In this document: positions 15,137-22,763 of the stretch, in pieces
Layout: the number at the start of each line of letters is the position of its first letter
Numbering within the stretch: position 1 is the stretch's first letter
Origin: Chloroflexota bacterium
GTDB lineage: Bacteria; Chloroflexota; Anaerolineae; Aggregatilineales; Phototrophicaceae
Assembly: GCA_020161935.1 (NCBI GenBank)
Contig: JAIUNI010000021.1
Coordinates: 1 to 64,000, forward strand
DNA: 64,000 nucleotides
Direction: 5' to 3'
Notes under the pieces: generated by a model
What the model saw: the letters and a program-made list of their open reading frames with translations, nothing else
Told to the model about the DNA's origin: nothing
The model's database searches: none
Translations under genes and position numbers: made by a program

Positions 15137-16342
15137 TTACGCTTCCGAGAAAATGGTCGTCAGCTTGTCCACCAAATGATCAACATTCGACTTCTCGATA
15201 ATCAGCGGCGGCACAAACCGGATGACGTTCGTTCCGGCGTTCACCATGAGCAGCCCATGTTCGTAGCCCTTCTCGATGATGTTGCTGACATCCACAGTCA
15301 GTTCCAGCGCCACCATCAACCCCTTACCGCGCACTTCCTTAATTAGAGGGCTGTTGAGTTCCGCCAGCCGTTCCATCAGGTAATCGCCGACCTCGGATAC
15401 ATTCGCCAAAAATTCCGGTTGGCTGATGCGCTGGACGACATGCTTGGCGACGTTCGTCACCAGCGGCCCACCGCCGAAGGTCGTGCCGTGTTCACCCGCG
15501 TGCATGGCGCTCGCGACCGCGTTCGTCATCAGAATCGCGCCAATCGGCAAACCACCTGCCAGCGGTTTAGCCAGCGTCATGATGTCCGGTGTGATCCCCG
15601 TCCACTCGTGCGCCCACAATTTACCTGTCCGCCCCAACCCACACTGAATTTCATCAAAGATCAACACCGCGCCAAATTGGTTGCACAGATCACGCAGCCC
15701 TTGCAGGAATTCCGGCGTGGCAATGTTGATGCCGCCCTCGCCCTGCACCGGCTCGACGATGACACCGGCGGTTTTCTCACCAATCGCGGCTTTGGCACTG
15801 TCGAGGTTGTTAAACTCCGCCAGCACTGCACCCGGCATCAGCGGCATAAACGCCTTCTGGTACTTTTCCTTCGGCGTAAGCGCAACCGCGCCCATCGTGC
15901 GTCCGTGGAACGCCCCCGTGAAGCACACAATCTCCGTCTTGTTGTGCAATCCTTTTTCGTACTGCACCTTACGCGCGAACTTCACCGCGCCTTCGTTAGC
16001 TTCCGCGCCGCTGTTGCCGAAGAACACGCGGTCAGCAAACGACTTCTCAACCAGCATATTCGCCAGTTCAATTTGCGGGGCGGTGTAATACAAGTTGCTG
16101 GTGTGGATAAGTCCCGTCGCCGCTGCTTGGATCGCTTGCGTCAGCCGCGCGTCATTGTAGCCGAGCGCGTTTACCGCGATACCCGCGACCCAATCCTGAT
16201 ACGGCTTGCCTTCGCTGTCGAACAGGGTCGAACCCTCGCCGTGTACCAGCACAAACGGCGGACGCTTATAAGTCTGGACGATATGGTCATTCTCGTCCTG
16301 AATGAGTTGATCTGTCATTGTAGGGGTTAGTGTCGCAGGCAT
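15137..16342 (-). CDS. argD: Acetylornithine aminotransferase
   Basis: A 401-residue class III PLP aminotransferase converting N-acetylglutamate semialdehyde to N-acetylornithine. Motifs include DSEGKPYQDWVAGIAVNALGY, FFGNSGAEANEGAVKFAR (PLP phosphate binding), CFTGAFHGRTMGA, LIFDEIQCGLGRTG and the PLP lysine in DIMTLAKPLAGGLPIGA. Its position before argJ supports ArgD rather than a related omega-aminotransferase. The ATG at 16342 has GGAG upstream. Confidence 0.95.
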   Translation of the reverse strand: MPATLTPTMTDQLIQDENDHIVQTYKRPPFVLVHGEGSTLFDSEGKPYQDWVAGIAVNALGYNDARLTQAIQAAATGLIHTSNLYYTAPQIELANMLVEKSFADRVFFGNSGAEANEGAVKFARKVQYEKGLHNKTEIVCFTGAFHGRTMGAVALTPKEKYQKAFMPLMPGAVLAEFNNLDSAKAAIGEKTAGVIVEPVQGEGGINIATPEFLQGLRDLCNQFGAVLIFDEIQCGLGRTGKLWAHEWTGITPDIMTLAKPLAGGLPIGAILMTNAVASAMHAGEHGTTFGGGPLVTNVAKHVVQRISQPEFLANVSEVGDYLMERLAELNSPLIKEVRGKGLMVALELTVDVSNIIEKGYEHGLLMVNAGTNVIRFVPPLIIEKSNVDHLVDKLTTIFSEA

Positions 16343-16396
16343 GGGTTATCTCCGATTTCTTTCTAGGTGTATCGATCAATACAGGTCGAAAATGTC

Positions 16397-16981
16397 TTAG
16401 GATGTTGATGATTGTGTTCGCTGCCAGTACTCATTCCAACCGAGCTTTTCTTCTATCCACAAGTCCGAGAGTTTGTAACTTTCCAGCCAACCATTCTCGA
16501 TCTCATACATCAGGATGGCACGCAACCACCCGTAAATCTTCGTCACCGCGTCTGGTGAAACACGCCCGCTGTCCAGCACATGCCGCACCAGCTTTTGGCT
16601 GTACAGCGAATCCCGCGCGAGGGCGTTGTACATCAGGTGGTGCAGCTCGTGGCAGTTCGGGCAAAGCTGCACCGTGACCGCGTTCTCGCCGTGGGTCGCG
16701 ATGTCCCACAGGTGATGCCGCTGCGAAATCGGGTAGCCACAGGCTGTACACGCGGTCATCCTTTCCTTATCCGTCGCCCGTCGGCGGCGCATCATCTTCC
16801 GGTACTTATGCGCTTGGTAAAAATCCAACCAGTGTTCAATGATGGCGCGTCGTTCGGCTGCATCCGCTTTTTCAGAGAGTGATTCGTCAAAGGCGGTGAT
16901 GATTTTCTCCGCCAACCGTTCGCGGTAGATATAACGCACGAGGGCATGTAGCTCCTCGATACGCTGTTGTTCGTTGGGCAT
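16397..16981 (-). CDS. HNH-like zinc-binding protein
   Basis: A 194-residue protein with a central treble-clef/HNH-like module: CTACGYPI, then RHHLWDIATHGEN and CPNCHELHHLMYN. The two CxxC pairs would hold a structural zinc and the His residues match a beta-beta-alpha metal nuclease core. The flanks are helical and charged, with no other domain recognised. HNH proteins are mostly endonucleases, often in mobile or defence elements. Its place inside the arginine block, with no metabolic link, suggests an insertion. Nuclease activity is inferred only. Confidence 0.65.
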   Translation of the reverse strand: MPNEQQRIEELHALVRYIYRERLAEKIITAFDESLSEKADAAERRAIIEHWLDFYQAHKYRKMMRRRRATDKERMTACTACGYPISQRHHLWDIATHGENAVTVQLCPNCHELHHLMYNALARDSLYSQKLVRHVLDSGRVSPDAVTKIYGWLRAILMYEIENGWLESYKLSDLWIEEKLGWNEYWQRTQSSTS

Positions 16982-17049
16982 TGTCCCACCCCTAAGCGTC
17001 TAGTTTACGAACGCACAACCAGCGTGAGTTTTGTGCTCCTTATTTTACA

Positions 17050-17697
17050 TCACGACATATAGGCAATAACACCTTCTTCATGTGCGGCAACATCTAGGTA
17101 AAAGGCACGCAGCCGCTCAAACGTGTGCCAGAGTTCAGCAAAAACTTTCGGCTTACTCAACAACGAAATGCTGTGATACACACCCAATCGAATCATCGCC
17201 TGCACATCGTAGTAAAGCGCAAGGTTTTGCGCGGTCACTTGGTTCAGGTGGTAGCAGGTAGTTTGCAGCTCGCCGTGCGGCAGATAAAAAATCGCCGTGC
17301 CGTTGAACTGAATCCCTTGCAATTCATCCCCGCCGACGATGGCACGACTCGCCCAATCGACTCCCCGACCTGCGTCACCCGTGCGGCGGCGTTCCGCGAG
17401 CAGGTAATGCAGGATGTCCCATGAGTGACCGAGGTAGCAGTTGCGTTGGGCAAGACCCGAATTTGACCGGATAAGGGTGAGCAGTTCCGCGCCGAAATCA
17501 GCTCCAGCGGGTGTAGCAGTTGGCTGGGTTTCAAGGCGCGGTGGCCACACGGGCGCGGGTTGGGCAGGCTGTGGGTCACTGGCAAGGAACGCGAACATCG
17601 AACCGGAATCCGCCGCCTGTTGGGGCTGGGGAATCCACTTCCATGTTTCGGGAACCGCCTGATAACGCATTTCAAGACCCATAACCGATTGCTCCAT
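17050..17697 (-). CDS. DUF1877 family protein
   Basis: About 215 residues. The pattern MGLEMRYQAVPE near the start, YLGHSWDILHYLLAERR in the middle, a GGDEL turn and a C-terminal RLRAFYLDVAAHEEGVIAYMS match DUF1877 (YfbM-like) proteins of unknown function. A proline/threonine-rich stretch at about 40-65 looks disordered. The start is 17697 or the ATG at 17682, which has GGAG nine bases before it and fits homologues slightly better. No role in arginine synthesis is known. Confidence 0.65.
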   Translation of the reverse strand: MEQSVMGLEMRYQAVPETWKWIPQPQQAADSGSMFAFLASDPQPAQPAPVWPPRLETQPTATPAGADFGAELLTLIRSNSGLAQRNCYLGHSWDILHYLLAERRRTGDAGRGVDWASRAIVGGDELQGIQFNGTAIFYLPHGELQTTCYHLNQVTAQNLALYYDVQAMIRLGVYHSISLLSKPKVFAELWHTFERLRAFYLDVAAHEEGVIAYMS

Positions 17698-17734
17698 TAC
17701 ACCCGTTTATCAAAACGCTCGCAGGATGCTGTCA

Positions 17735-17875
17735 CTATGTAAGATTTGGATCTGCTCCTAAAACCAGAAAGACCACTACAGCGATTAACAAAAATACAAA
17801 AACGATCCAGATGATAGGCAGCCAAACCTTTAGTCCTAATCGTCGCGTTTCAGCTTCGTGTTGATTACTTGGCAA
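17735..17875 (-). CDS. 46-residue single-pass membrane protein overlapping argB
   Basis: A small frame that starts with TTG at 17875, inside the last codons of argB, and ends at TAG 17735-17737. GGGGGA lies about seven bases before the TTG. The product has a polar, charged N-terminus (PSNQHEAETRRLG) and one hydrophobic helix (VWLPIIWIVFVFLLIAVVVF), ending GADPNLT. Overlap with argB implies translational coupling. A clean charged head followed by a long hydrophobic run is unlikely by chance, but there is no family evidence. Confidence 0.5.
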   Translation of the reverse strand: MPSNQHEAETRRLGLKVWLPIIWIVFVFLLIAVVVFLVLGADPNLT

Positions 17876-18608
17876 AAACTGTTCCCCCACCGGACGCAAG
17901 CCCGTTCAAGTTGGTAATCACCGCGCTCTGAACGCCGCTTTCAAGGGCGTGCAGCGCCGTTTTCACCTTCGGGATCATGCCGCCGAAGATCGTCCCGTTG
18001 TTAATCAATGCCTGTGTACCTGCTGGTGTGAGCGTCGCTACAACTTGGTTATCAACCAGCACCCCTTCCACGTTGGTCAGGAATACCACACGGCTGGCAT
18101 TAATCGCTGTCGCCAGCGCACCGGCAACATGGTCGGCGTTCACGTTGAAGTTGGTTTCCTCGCCGAGCGATACGGGCGAGATTACAGGCGTAATCCCCTG
18201 TTCCAGCAAACTGGTTACCACCTCGCCGCGCACCGCAACCACCTCACCCGTAAAGCCCATATCCTGCCCCGCCACCTGCATTTGTGTTGCACGAACAAGC
18301 CCGCGATCCACGCCCGACAGACCAAGCGCATCCAAGCCCGCGTTCAGCAAGCACCGCACGAGGCGCTTATTGACCGAACCGGACATCACCATCTCCGCAA
18401 TCCGCAGCGAGTCACGGTCTGTTATCCGCACACCGTCGAGGTAGCGGGGTTCGATGCCCATGACCTTCTGCATGGCGGTAATTTCCGCCCCACCACCGTG
18501 AACCACCACCGTCGGCGTGTTCAGCGACTTGATGGCAGCGGCGAACTGCGCGAGGTAGGCGGGGTCATCCAGTTCGTGACCACTAACTTTAACGAGGGTT
18601 GGCTGCAT
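17865..18608 (-). CDS. argB: Acetylglutamate kinase
   Basis: A 247-residue amino acid kinase that phosphorylates N-acetylglutamate. Family features are LVKVSGHEL at the start, VVHGGGAEI (substrate loop), LDGVRITD, SPVSLGEETNFNVNADHVAGALA (nucleotide and substrate contacts), and FGGMIPKVKTALHALESGV near the end. The ATG at 18608 is used because GGGAG lies five bases before it; an earlier ATG at 18620 overlaps that region. The family is often feedback-inhibited by arginine; the short N-terminus here lacks the helix typical of the hexameric, arginine-sensitive form. Confidence 0.94.
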   Translation of the reverse strand: MQPTLVKVSGHELDDPAYLAQFAAAIKSLNTPTVVVHGGGAEITAMQKVMGIEPRYLDGVRITDRDSLRIAEMVMSGSVNKRLVRCLLNAGLDALGLSGVDRGLVRATQMQVAGQDMGFTGEVVAVRGEVVTSLLEQGITPVISPVSLGEETNFNVNADHVAGALATAINASRVVFLTNVEGVLVDNQVVATLTPAGTQALINNGTIFGGMIPKVKTALHALESGVQSAVITNLNGLASGGGTVFAK

Positions 18609-18644
18609 GAGAACTCCCATTCTCTTTTATGACAACGACAAAGT

Positions 18645-19505
18645 TTAAGCTGTACTTGGCAGCGAGATGAGGATGATAGCCACCAGTGCCGCGACGATGC
18701 CGAACAACTGTATCCGCGACAGGCGTTCCTTCAAGAAGAACCACGCCAGCAGCACCGTCATCGCGGGATACAGTGACGACACCACCGCCGCAATATCGAG
18801 CCGTCCCGCCCGCGAGGCAAACATGAAGAACACGTTGCCCGCGATGTCCAGCAAGCCCGCCATGATAACCGTCAGCCAATGGCGGCTGTCGCGCGGCTGC
18901 CACTCAAGGCGTGTCACGCGGGTAATCAAAATCAGCACGCTCGATGATGCGGCACGGGCAGCCACCAGCGGCCAGAACACACCTTGCGATTCCACACGGT
19001 CGATGAACAGCAGGAACACACCGAAGCCAATGCCACCGGAAAACGCCAGCAGCAGCGTCTTGCGGTCAGGCAGCCGCCCATCCGAGTACGACACCAAAAT
19101 CAGGCTGACGATGCCCACCGCGAAACCGACGATTTGCAGCGTGGGCGGTGCGCCGTTCGTGGTAATCCCGATGATGAGTGGCACAGACACCGCCAGAACC
19201 GCCACCAGCGGCGCGGCGATACCCATCCGCCCGTAGCTCAACGCCTGATAAAATGACACCAACCCGACCGTACCCGCCAACCCCGCCAGCGCCCCCCAGA
19301 TGAAATCCGAAGTCGGCGGGATAGCCTCGCCGGACAGCAGTGCCAGCGCAATCAGCAGCAGCAGGCCGAGGAAGTGCGCCATCGCCACCACCGCGACCGC
19401 TGGCAAACGTTTCGAGGCAAGCCCGCCGTTAAAGTCCGCCGTCCCCCACGACATGGAAGCCAGCAGGCCAAAGGCGATAACCGTCAATTCAGGCGAGAGT
19501 GTCAT
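18645..19505 (-). CDS. EamA/DMT-family transporter
   Basis: A 286-residue membrane protein with about ten hydrophobic helices arranged as two EamA repeats (first around FGLLASMSWGTADFNGGLAS, second around LLAFSGGIGFGVFLLFID). DMT proteins move small metabolites, often exporting amino acids. Lying between argC and argB, it could export an arginine-pathway product, but that is only suggested by position. A G-rich palindromic repeat separates it from argC. The ATG is at 19505. Confidence 0.85.
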   Translation of the reverse strand: MTLSPELTVIAFGLLASMSWGTADFNGGLASKRLPAVAVVAMAHFLGLLLLIALALLSGEAIPPTSDFIWGALAGLAGTVGLVSFYQALSYGRMGIAAPLVAVLAVSVPLIIGITTNGAPPTLQIVGFAVGIVSLILVSYSDGRLPDRKTLLLAFSGGIGFGVFLLFIDRVESQGVFWPLVAARAASSSVLILITRVTRLEWQPRDSRHWLTVIMAGLLDIAGNVFFMFASRAGRLDIAAVVSSLYPAMTVLLAWFFLKERLSRIQLFGIVAALVAIILISLPSTA

Positions 19506-19566
19506 TCAATTCCATCCAAATCTGGAGCCATAGATTTAACACAACGATTCTTAAGAGCAATCAAAA

Positions 19567-19592
19567 TGTAGGGAGGAGTCGTGCCTCCTCCG
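19567..19592. repeat. Short palindromic word of the 'gtaggg' repeat family
   Basis: GTAGGGAGGAG leads into a perfect stem GGAGGAG (19572-19578) and CTCCTCC (19585-19591). It lies in the 98-base gap between argC and the EamA gene and may act as an RNA stem between cistrons. Confidence 0.5.
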
Positions 19593-19603
19593 TTTCTCAC
19601 CGA

Positions 19604-20608
19604 TTAGAGCAACCCCGTCGTTTCCGGCCAGCCGTACATCAGGTTCAAGCACTGCACCGCCTGACCGGATGCACCCTTACGCAGGTTATCCGTCACGCTG
19701 GTGATATGCAGGTAGCGATCTTCCACCGGCGTAATGCTAATCGCCGCGCCGTTGGTACGCACCACATGCTTCAACGTCGCTTGCTGCCCCGCCGGCAGCA
19801 CCTTCACCAGCGGCTCGGAGCCATAAGTTTCTTCGTACAGCGCTTGAGCATTGCTGGCGGAAAACTCCGGCTTCAGCGTCACATAAATGCTCGCCATCAG
19901 CCCACGGTCAACCGGCAGCAAATGTGGCGTGAAGATCAGCATCCCCGCGTTCGGGTTCAGCTTGTGCATCTCCTGTTCAATCTCACCTGTGTGCCGGTGA
20001 ACACGCCCCGGATTATACGGCGAGAAGTTGCTATACACCTCGACGAAGTGCAGGTTCGGCTTCGGCTCACGTCCCGCGCCGCTAACCCCCGACTTCGCAT
20101 CCACGATGATCGGCGCACCGTCCAGCAGCCAGTCGTGCCGCAGCAATGGTGCGATGCCCAGCAGTGTCGTCGTCGGGTAGCAGCCGGGAGCCGCGACCAC
20201 ATCAGCGCCTTTAATTTTTTCACGGTTAAATTCAGGGAGTCCATACGGGGTGGGGAGTAGTTCGGGGTTCGGGTGGGTGCCGCCGTACCATTTCGAGTAG
20301 GTTTCCGGCGTATCCAGCCGCAGGTCAGCCGAGAGATCAACCACTTTCTTACCCGCCGCTTTAGCCTTCGCCGCCATCGGTGCGGAGGCTTTATGCGGCA
20401 GTCCCAGCACCACCGCATCCACCGCCGAAAGGTCGGCTTGGTCGGGCGGCACATACGTCAGGTTCGTAAACGGGATCGGCTGTCCGGCATACGTACTGCT
20501 CGTGCCGAAAACCAGCTCGACGTTCGGGTGATGCGCGAGGATTTCCACCGCATCCTGCCCCGCATACCCCGACGCACCGTACACCCCAACTTTGATTTTA
20601 GAAGTCAT
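19604..20608 (-). CDS. argC: N-acetyl-gamma-glutamyl-phosphate reductase
   Basis: A 334-residue NADPH-dependent reductase of N-acetylglutamyl phosphate. The Rossmann start KVGVYGASGYAGQD and the catalytic Cys in VVAAPGCYPTTTLLGIAP are clear, as are DAKSGVSGAGR and NPGRVHRHTGEIEQE. The ATG at 20608 has AAGGAG five bases before it. The frame is open back to 20656, but that start directly follows a terminator hairpin and lacks a binding site. This is the first gene of the arginine block, downstream of a leader peptide and attenuator. Confidence 0.95.
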   Translation of the reverse strand: MTSKIKVGVYGASGYAGQDAVEILAHHPNVELVFGTSSTYAGQPIPFTNLTYVPPDQADLSAVDAVVLGLPHKASAPMAAKAKAAGKKVVDLSADLRLDTPETYSKWYGGTHPNPELLPTPYGLPEFNREKIKGADVVAAPGCYPTTTLLGIAPLLRHDWLLDGAPIIVDAKSGVSGAGREPKPNLHFVEVYSNFSPYNPGRVHRHTGEIEQEMHKLNPNAGMLIFTPHLLPVDRGLMASIYVTLKPEFSASNAQALYEETYGSEPLVKVLPAGQQATLKHVVRTNGAAISITPVEDRYLHITSVTDNLRKGASGQAVQCLNLMYGWPETTGLL

Positions 20609-20656
20609 GTTTGCTCCTTGGAAACCTTCAATTGTGTACTTCATCAATTCTGCCAT

Positions 20657-20694
20657 ACAAACAAAAACCCCTGACCTCGGTGTGAGGTCAGGGG
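20657..20694 (-). terminator. Attenuator terminator in front of argC
   Basis: On the minus strand CCCCTGACCTC (20694-20684) pairs with GAGGTCAGGGG (20678-20668) around a five-base loop and is followed by TTTTTGTTTGT. It is a textbook intrinsic terminator placed 49 bases before the argC start, so it must be controlled for argC to be expressed. TGACCTC in its 5' arm can pair instead with GAGGTCA inside the leader peptide gene (20757-20763). Confidence 0.88.
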
Positions 20695-20730
20695 GAGTTT
20701 TTGCAATCTGGTTCGCGATTCAACCGCGTC

Positions 20731-20820
20731 TTACGACCAGCACAAAAATCCCGGCATGACCTCTGTGGTCTGCGGGCGACGGCTGCGACGACGCAGTGTT
20801 GTGCCGGTAATCAACGTCAT
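20731..20820 (-). CDS. Arginine-rich leader peptide of the arg operon
   Basis: A 29-codon frame from ATG 20820 to TAA 20731 encodes MTLITGTTLRRRSRRPQTT then EVMPGFLCWS. Five of six successive codons (residues 10-15) are arginine. It starts about 34 bases after the -10 box of a strong promoter, and a terminator lies 37 bases past its stop, ahead of argC. The ribosome binding site is weak (GGA four bases upstream). In established attenuators such as his, trp and leu, a leader rich in the pathway's product stalls the ribosome when that amino acid is scarce. Here a stall at the CGT/CGC run would cover GACC (20770-20767), freeing GAGGTCA (20763-20757) to block the terminator. The sequence elements are seen; the regulation is inferred. 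Confidence 0.8.
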   Translation of the reverse strand: MTLITGTTLRRRSRRPQTTEVMPGFLCWS

Positions 20821-20853
20821 ATTTCCATCTTGATTAATCAAACAATAACCGAA

Positions 20854-20882
20854 AGTTTAAGCAATCTACCATTAAAAGTCAA
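20854..20882 (-). promoter_or_regulatory. argC: Sigma-70-type promoter of the arg operon
   Basis: On the minus strand TTGACT (20882-20877) and TAAACT (20859-20854) are separated by exactly 17 bases. Transcription would begin near 20847, giving a leader of about 240 bases before argC that contains the arginine-rich peptide and the attenuator. Confidence 0.75.
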
Positions 20883-21055
20883 CATGCTTTTGGCATCATG
20901 GTTCTTGGCTGTTGATGAGGTAAGAACAGGACAATTTTCGCGCTCTAATTCGGGCATTCTGTCACCCATAAGCATTAAGGTACAATCTAAGGCCATGTAA
21001 TGCCACAAAACGAAGCGGCATGATAGAATGCGATTCAAGCAGATTGAGGGAATGT

Positions 21056-22444
21056 ATGTGGCAAGACGAAGTTCGGAAGCACGTTCGCTATAATTTTAGC
21101 GTCAATATTATCGACGCAGCCTTTTATGGCATTGGGGCGATGGGGTTAGCCTCGTTCGTTACGGTAATCCCGTTATTTTTAAACAGCCTGCACGCCTCGA
21201 CCTTACTGATCGGGTTGGTCACGTCATTTCACGCCATCGGTTGGCAGCTCCCGCAGTTATTCACCGCCCACCGCGTCGGCAAGCTCCAGCGCTACAAGCC
21301 GTTCGTGATTTGGATGACCATCCATGAACGCTGGCCTTTCATCGGTCTCATGGCGACCGCCATTTTGGTGGGCATTCTGCTTGGGCAGCATAATACAAAC
21401 AAGCTGTTACTGGGGATGCAGCACACCGTTCAGCCCTTCCAGCACGCCCTCATCCAGCCCATGCCCGGCGAGCAAATTGCCCTGTGGCTCACCGTGTTAA
21501 TGGTCGTTGTCTTCTCATTAGGCGGCGGGCTGGCAGCTACCGCATGGCAGCGCATGATCGCCAAAGTCATGCCCAAAGACCGCATCGGCACCTTCTTCGG
21601 TACGCAGTCCGGTGTCGCCAACTTAATGGCCGCCATCGGCGCGGTTGCCGCCGGTTTCATTCTCACCAACCTCGCCTTTCCACATGGCTACGTTCTGTGT
21701 TTCTTCCTCGGCAGTATCGCCGTGTTCTTATCGATGTTCTTTTTGGCGATCACACACGAACCGCACCATGAACTTGAGGAAGAAACCACTGCCGAACAAT
21801 CGAAAGCCGCCTCCCCCGGCTGGCACAAGATGCTGGCGATTTTGCGTCAGGATACCAACTTCCGCTGGTTCTTAACCGGACGTGTCCTGTCGCAGTTCGG
21901 GAACATGGCGCTCGCGTTTTACACCGTTTATGCCGTCAAACACTTCGGCATGGACGAAGCCACCGCCGGTATCCTCACGGGTGTACTGCTGCTCTCCAAA
22001 ACAGTCGCCAGCCCGCTCATGGGTTGGATGGGTGATCGTTGGGGACACCGCTTGATGCTCGTCCTGGGCGGCATCATCATGAGTCTCAGTGCCGCCCTCG
22101 CCATCAGCGCTCCCACCATCGGCTGGTTCTACGTCATCTACACGCTGGCAGGCTTCGCCGACTCAAGCACATGGACAGTCACCATGACCTTCACGCAGGA
22201 GTTTGGCAAGGTCAGCGAAAAACCCATGTATATCGGCCTCGCCAACACCTTGATTTCCCCCTTTGCCCTGCTCGCCCCCTTCATCGGCGGCGCGTTGGCC
22301 GATGGAGTTGGTTTCGCCGGAACCTTCATTGTGTCGCTCGTCTGCGGTCTCTTGGCGGCGCTGGTCTACCATTATGGTGTCCGCACCCCGAACGCCCAGA
22401 ACAACTTGGTCGTCTTCAGCACCCAAGCCGCCGCCGGTGACTAA
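21056..22444 (+). CDS. Major facilitator superfamily transporter
   Basis: A 462-residue membrane protein with about 12 hydrophobic helices in two halves and a charged cytoplasmic loop (HEPHHELEEETTAEQSKAAS) near the middle. An MFS-type loop motif appears as GWMGDRWGHRLML in the second half. The substrate is unknown. The ATG at 21056 has GAGGGA seven bases upstream; the longer frame from 21020 lacks a site. It is divergent from the arginine operon, so the two share the 20.83-21.05 kb control region. Confidence 0.85.
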   Translation: MWQDEVRKHVRYNFSVNIIDAAFYGIGAMGLASFVTVIPLFLNSLHASTLLIGLVTSFHAIGWQLPQLFTAHRVGKLQRYKPFVIWMTIHERWPFIGLMATAILVGILLGQHNTNKLLLGMQHTVQPFQHALIQPMPGEQIALWLTVLMVVVFSLGGGLAATAWQRMIAKVMPKDRIGTFFGTQSGVANLMAAIGAVAAGFILTNLAFPHGYVLCFFLGSIAVFLSMFFLAITHEPHHELEEETTAEQSKAASPGWHKMLAILRQDTNFRWFLTGRVLSQFGNMALAFYTVYAVKHFGMDEATAGILTGVLLLSKTVASPLMGWMGDRWGHRLMLVLGGIIMSLSAALAISAPTIGWFYVIYTLAGFADSSTWTVTMTFTQEFGKVSEKPMYIGLANTLISPFALLAPFIGGALADGVGFAGTFIVSLVCGLLAALVYHYGVRTPNAQNNLVVFSTQAAAGD

Positions 22445-22550
22445 CCGATCACCTATCATGTTGTAGGGCTGACGGTCGTGCGCCCTTGTTTTCCTAATTA
22501 TTAAACACGCCTTGCTGTGTCCGTACCATCACCCACCCCTCATCTTTTTC

Positions 22551-22577
22551 GTAGGGGAGGGTCTGTGACCCTCCCGT
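22551..22577. repeat. Palindromic word of the 'gtaggg' repeat family
   Basis: GGGAGGGTC (22555-22563) and GACCCTCCC (22567-22575) form a perfect 9-bp stem with a three-base loop, introduced by GTAG. The rest of the 319-base gap 22445-22763 holds related degenerate words and no gene. Confidence 0.55.
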
Positions 22578-22763
22578 GTATCTTTCCCTCCCTCGTTTAC
22601 GGGGAAGGTGTCGCGTCAGCGACGGAGGGGGTTCTTTCTCCCCCAATTGTTAGAATATTTTCACTTATCATCCAATAACACGAAATTCTTTTATGAAACT
22701 GCAAGGTACTTCGGCAATTCTGATATACTGACAGGAGTCTTATTTGGCATGAAGGATATTTCT

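Noticed and set aside
20609..20656. Upstream start of argC at 20656
   Set aside because: It begins next to the attenuator hairpin, lacks a ribosome binding site, and the ATG at 20608 has a perfect one.
22163..22459. Minus-strand frame at the end of the MFS gene
   Set aside because: Shadow frame; Gly/Asp-rich with no start signal.
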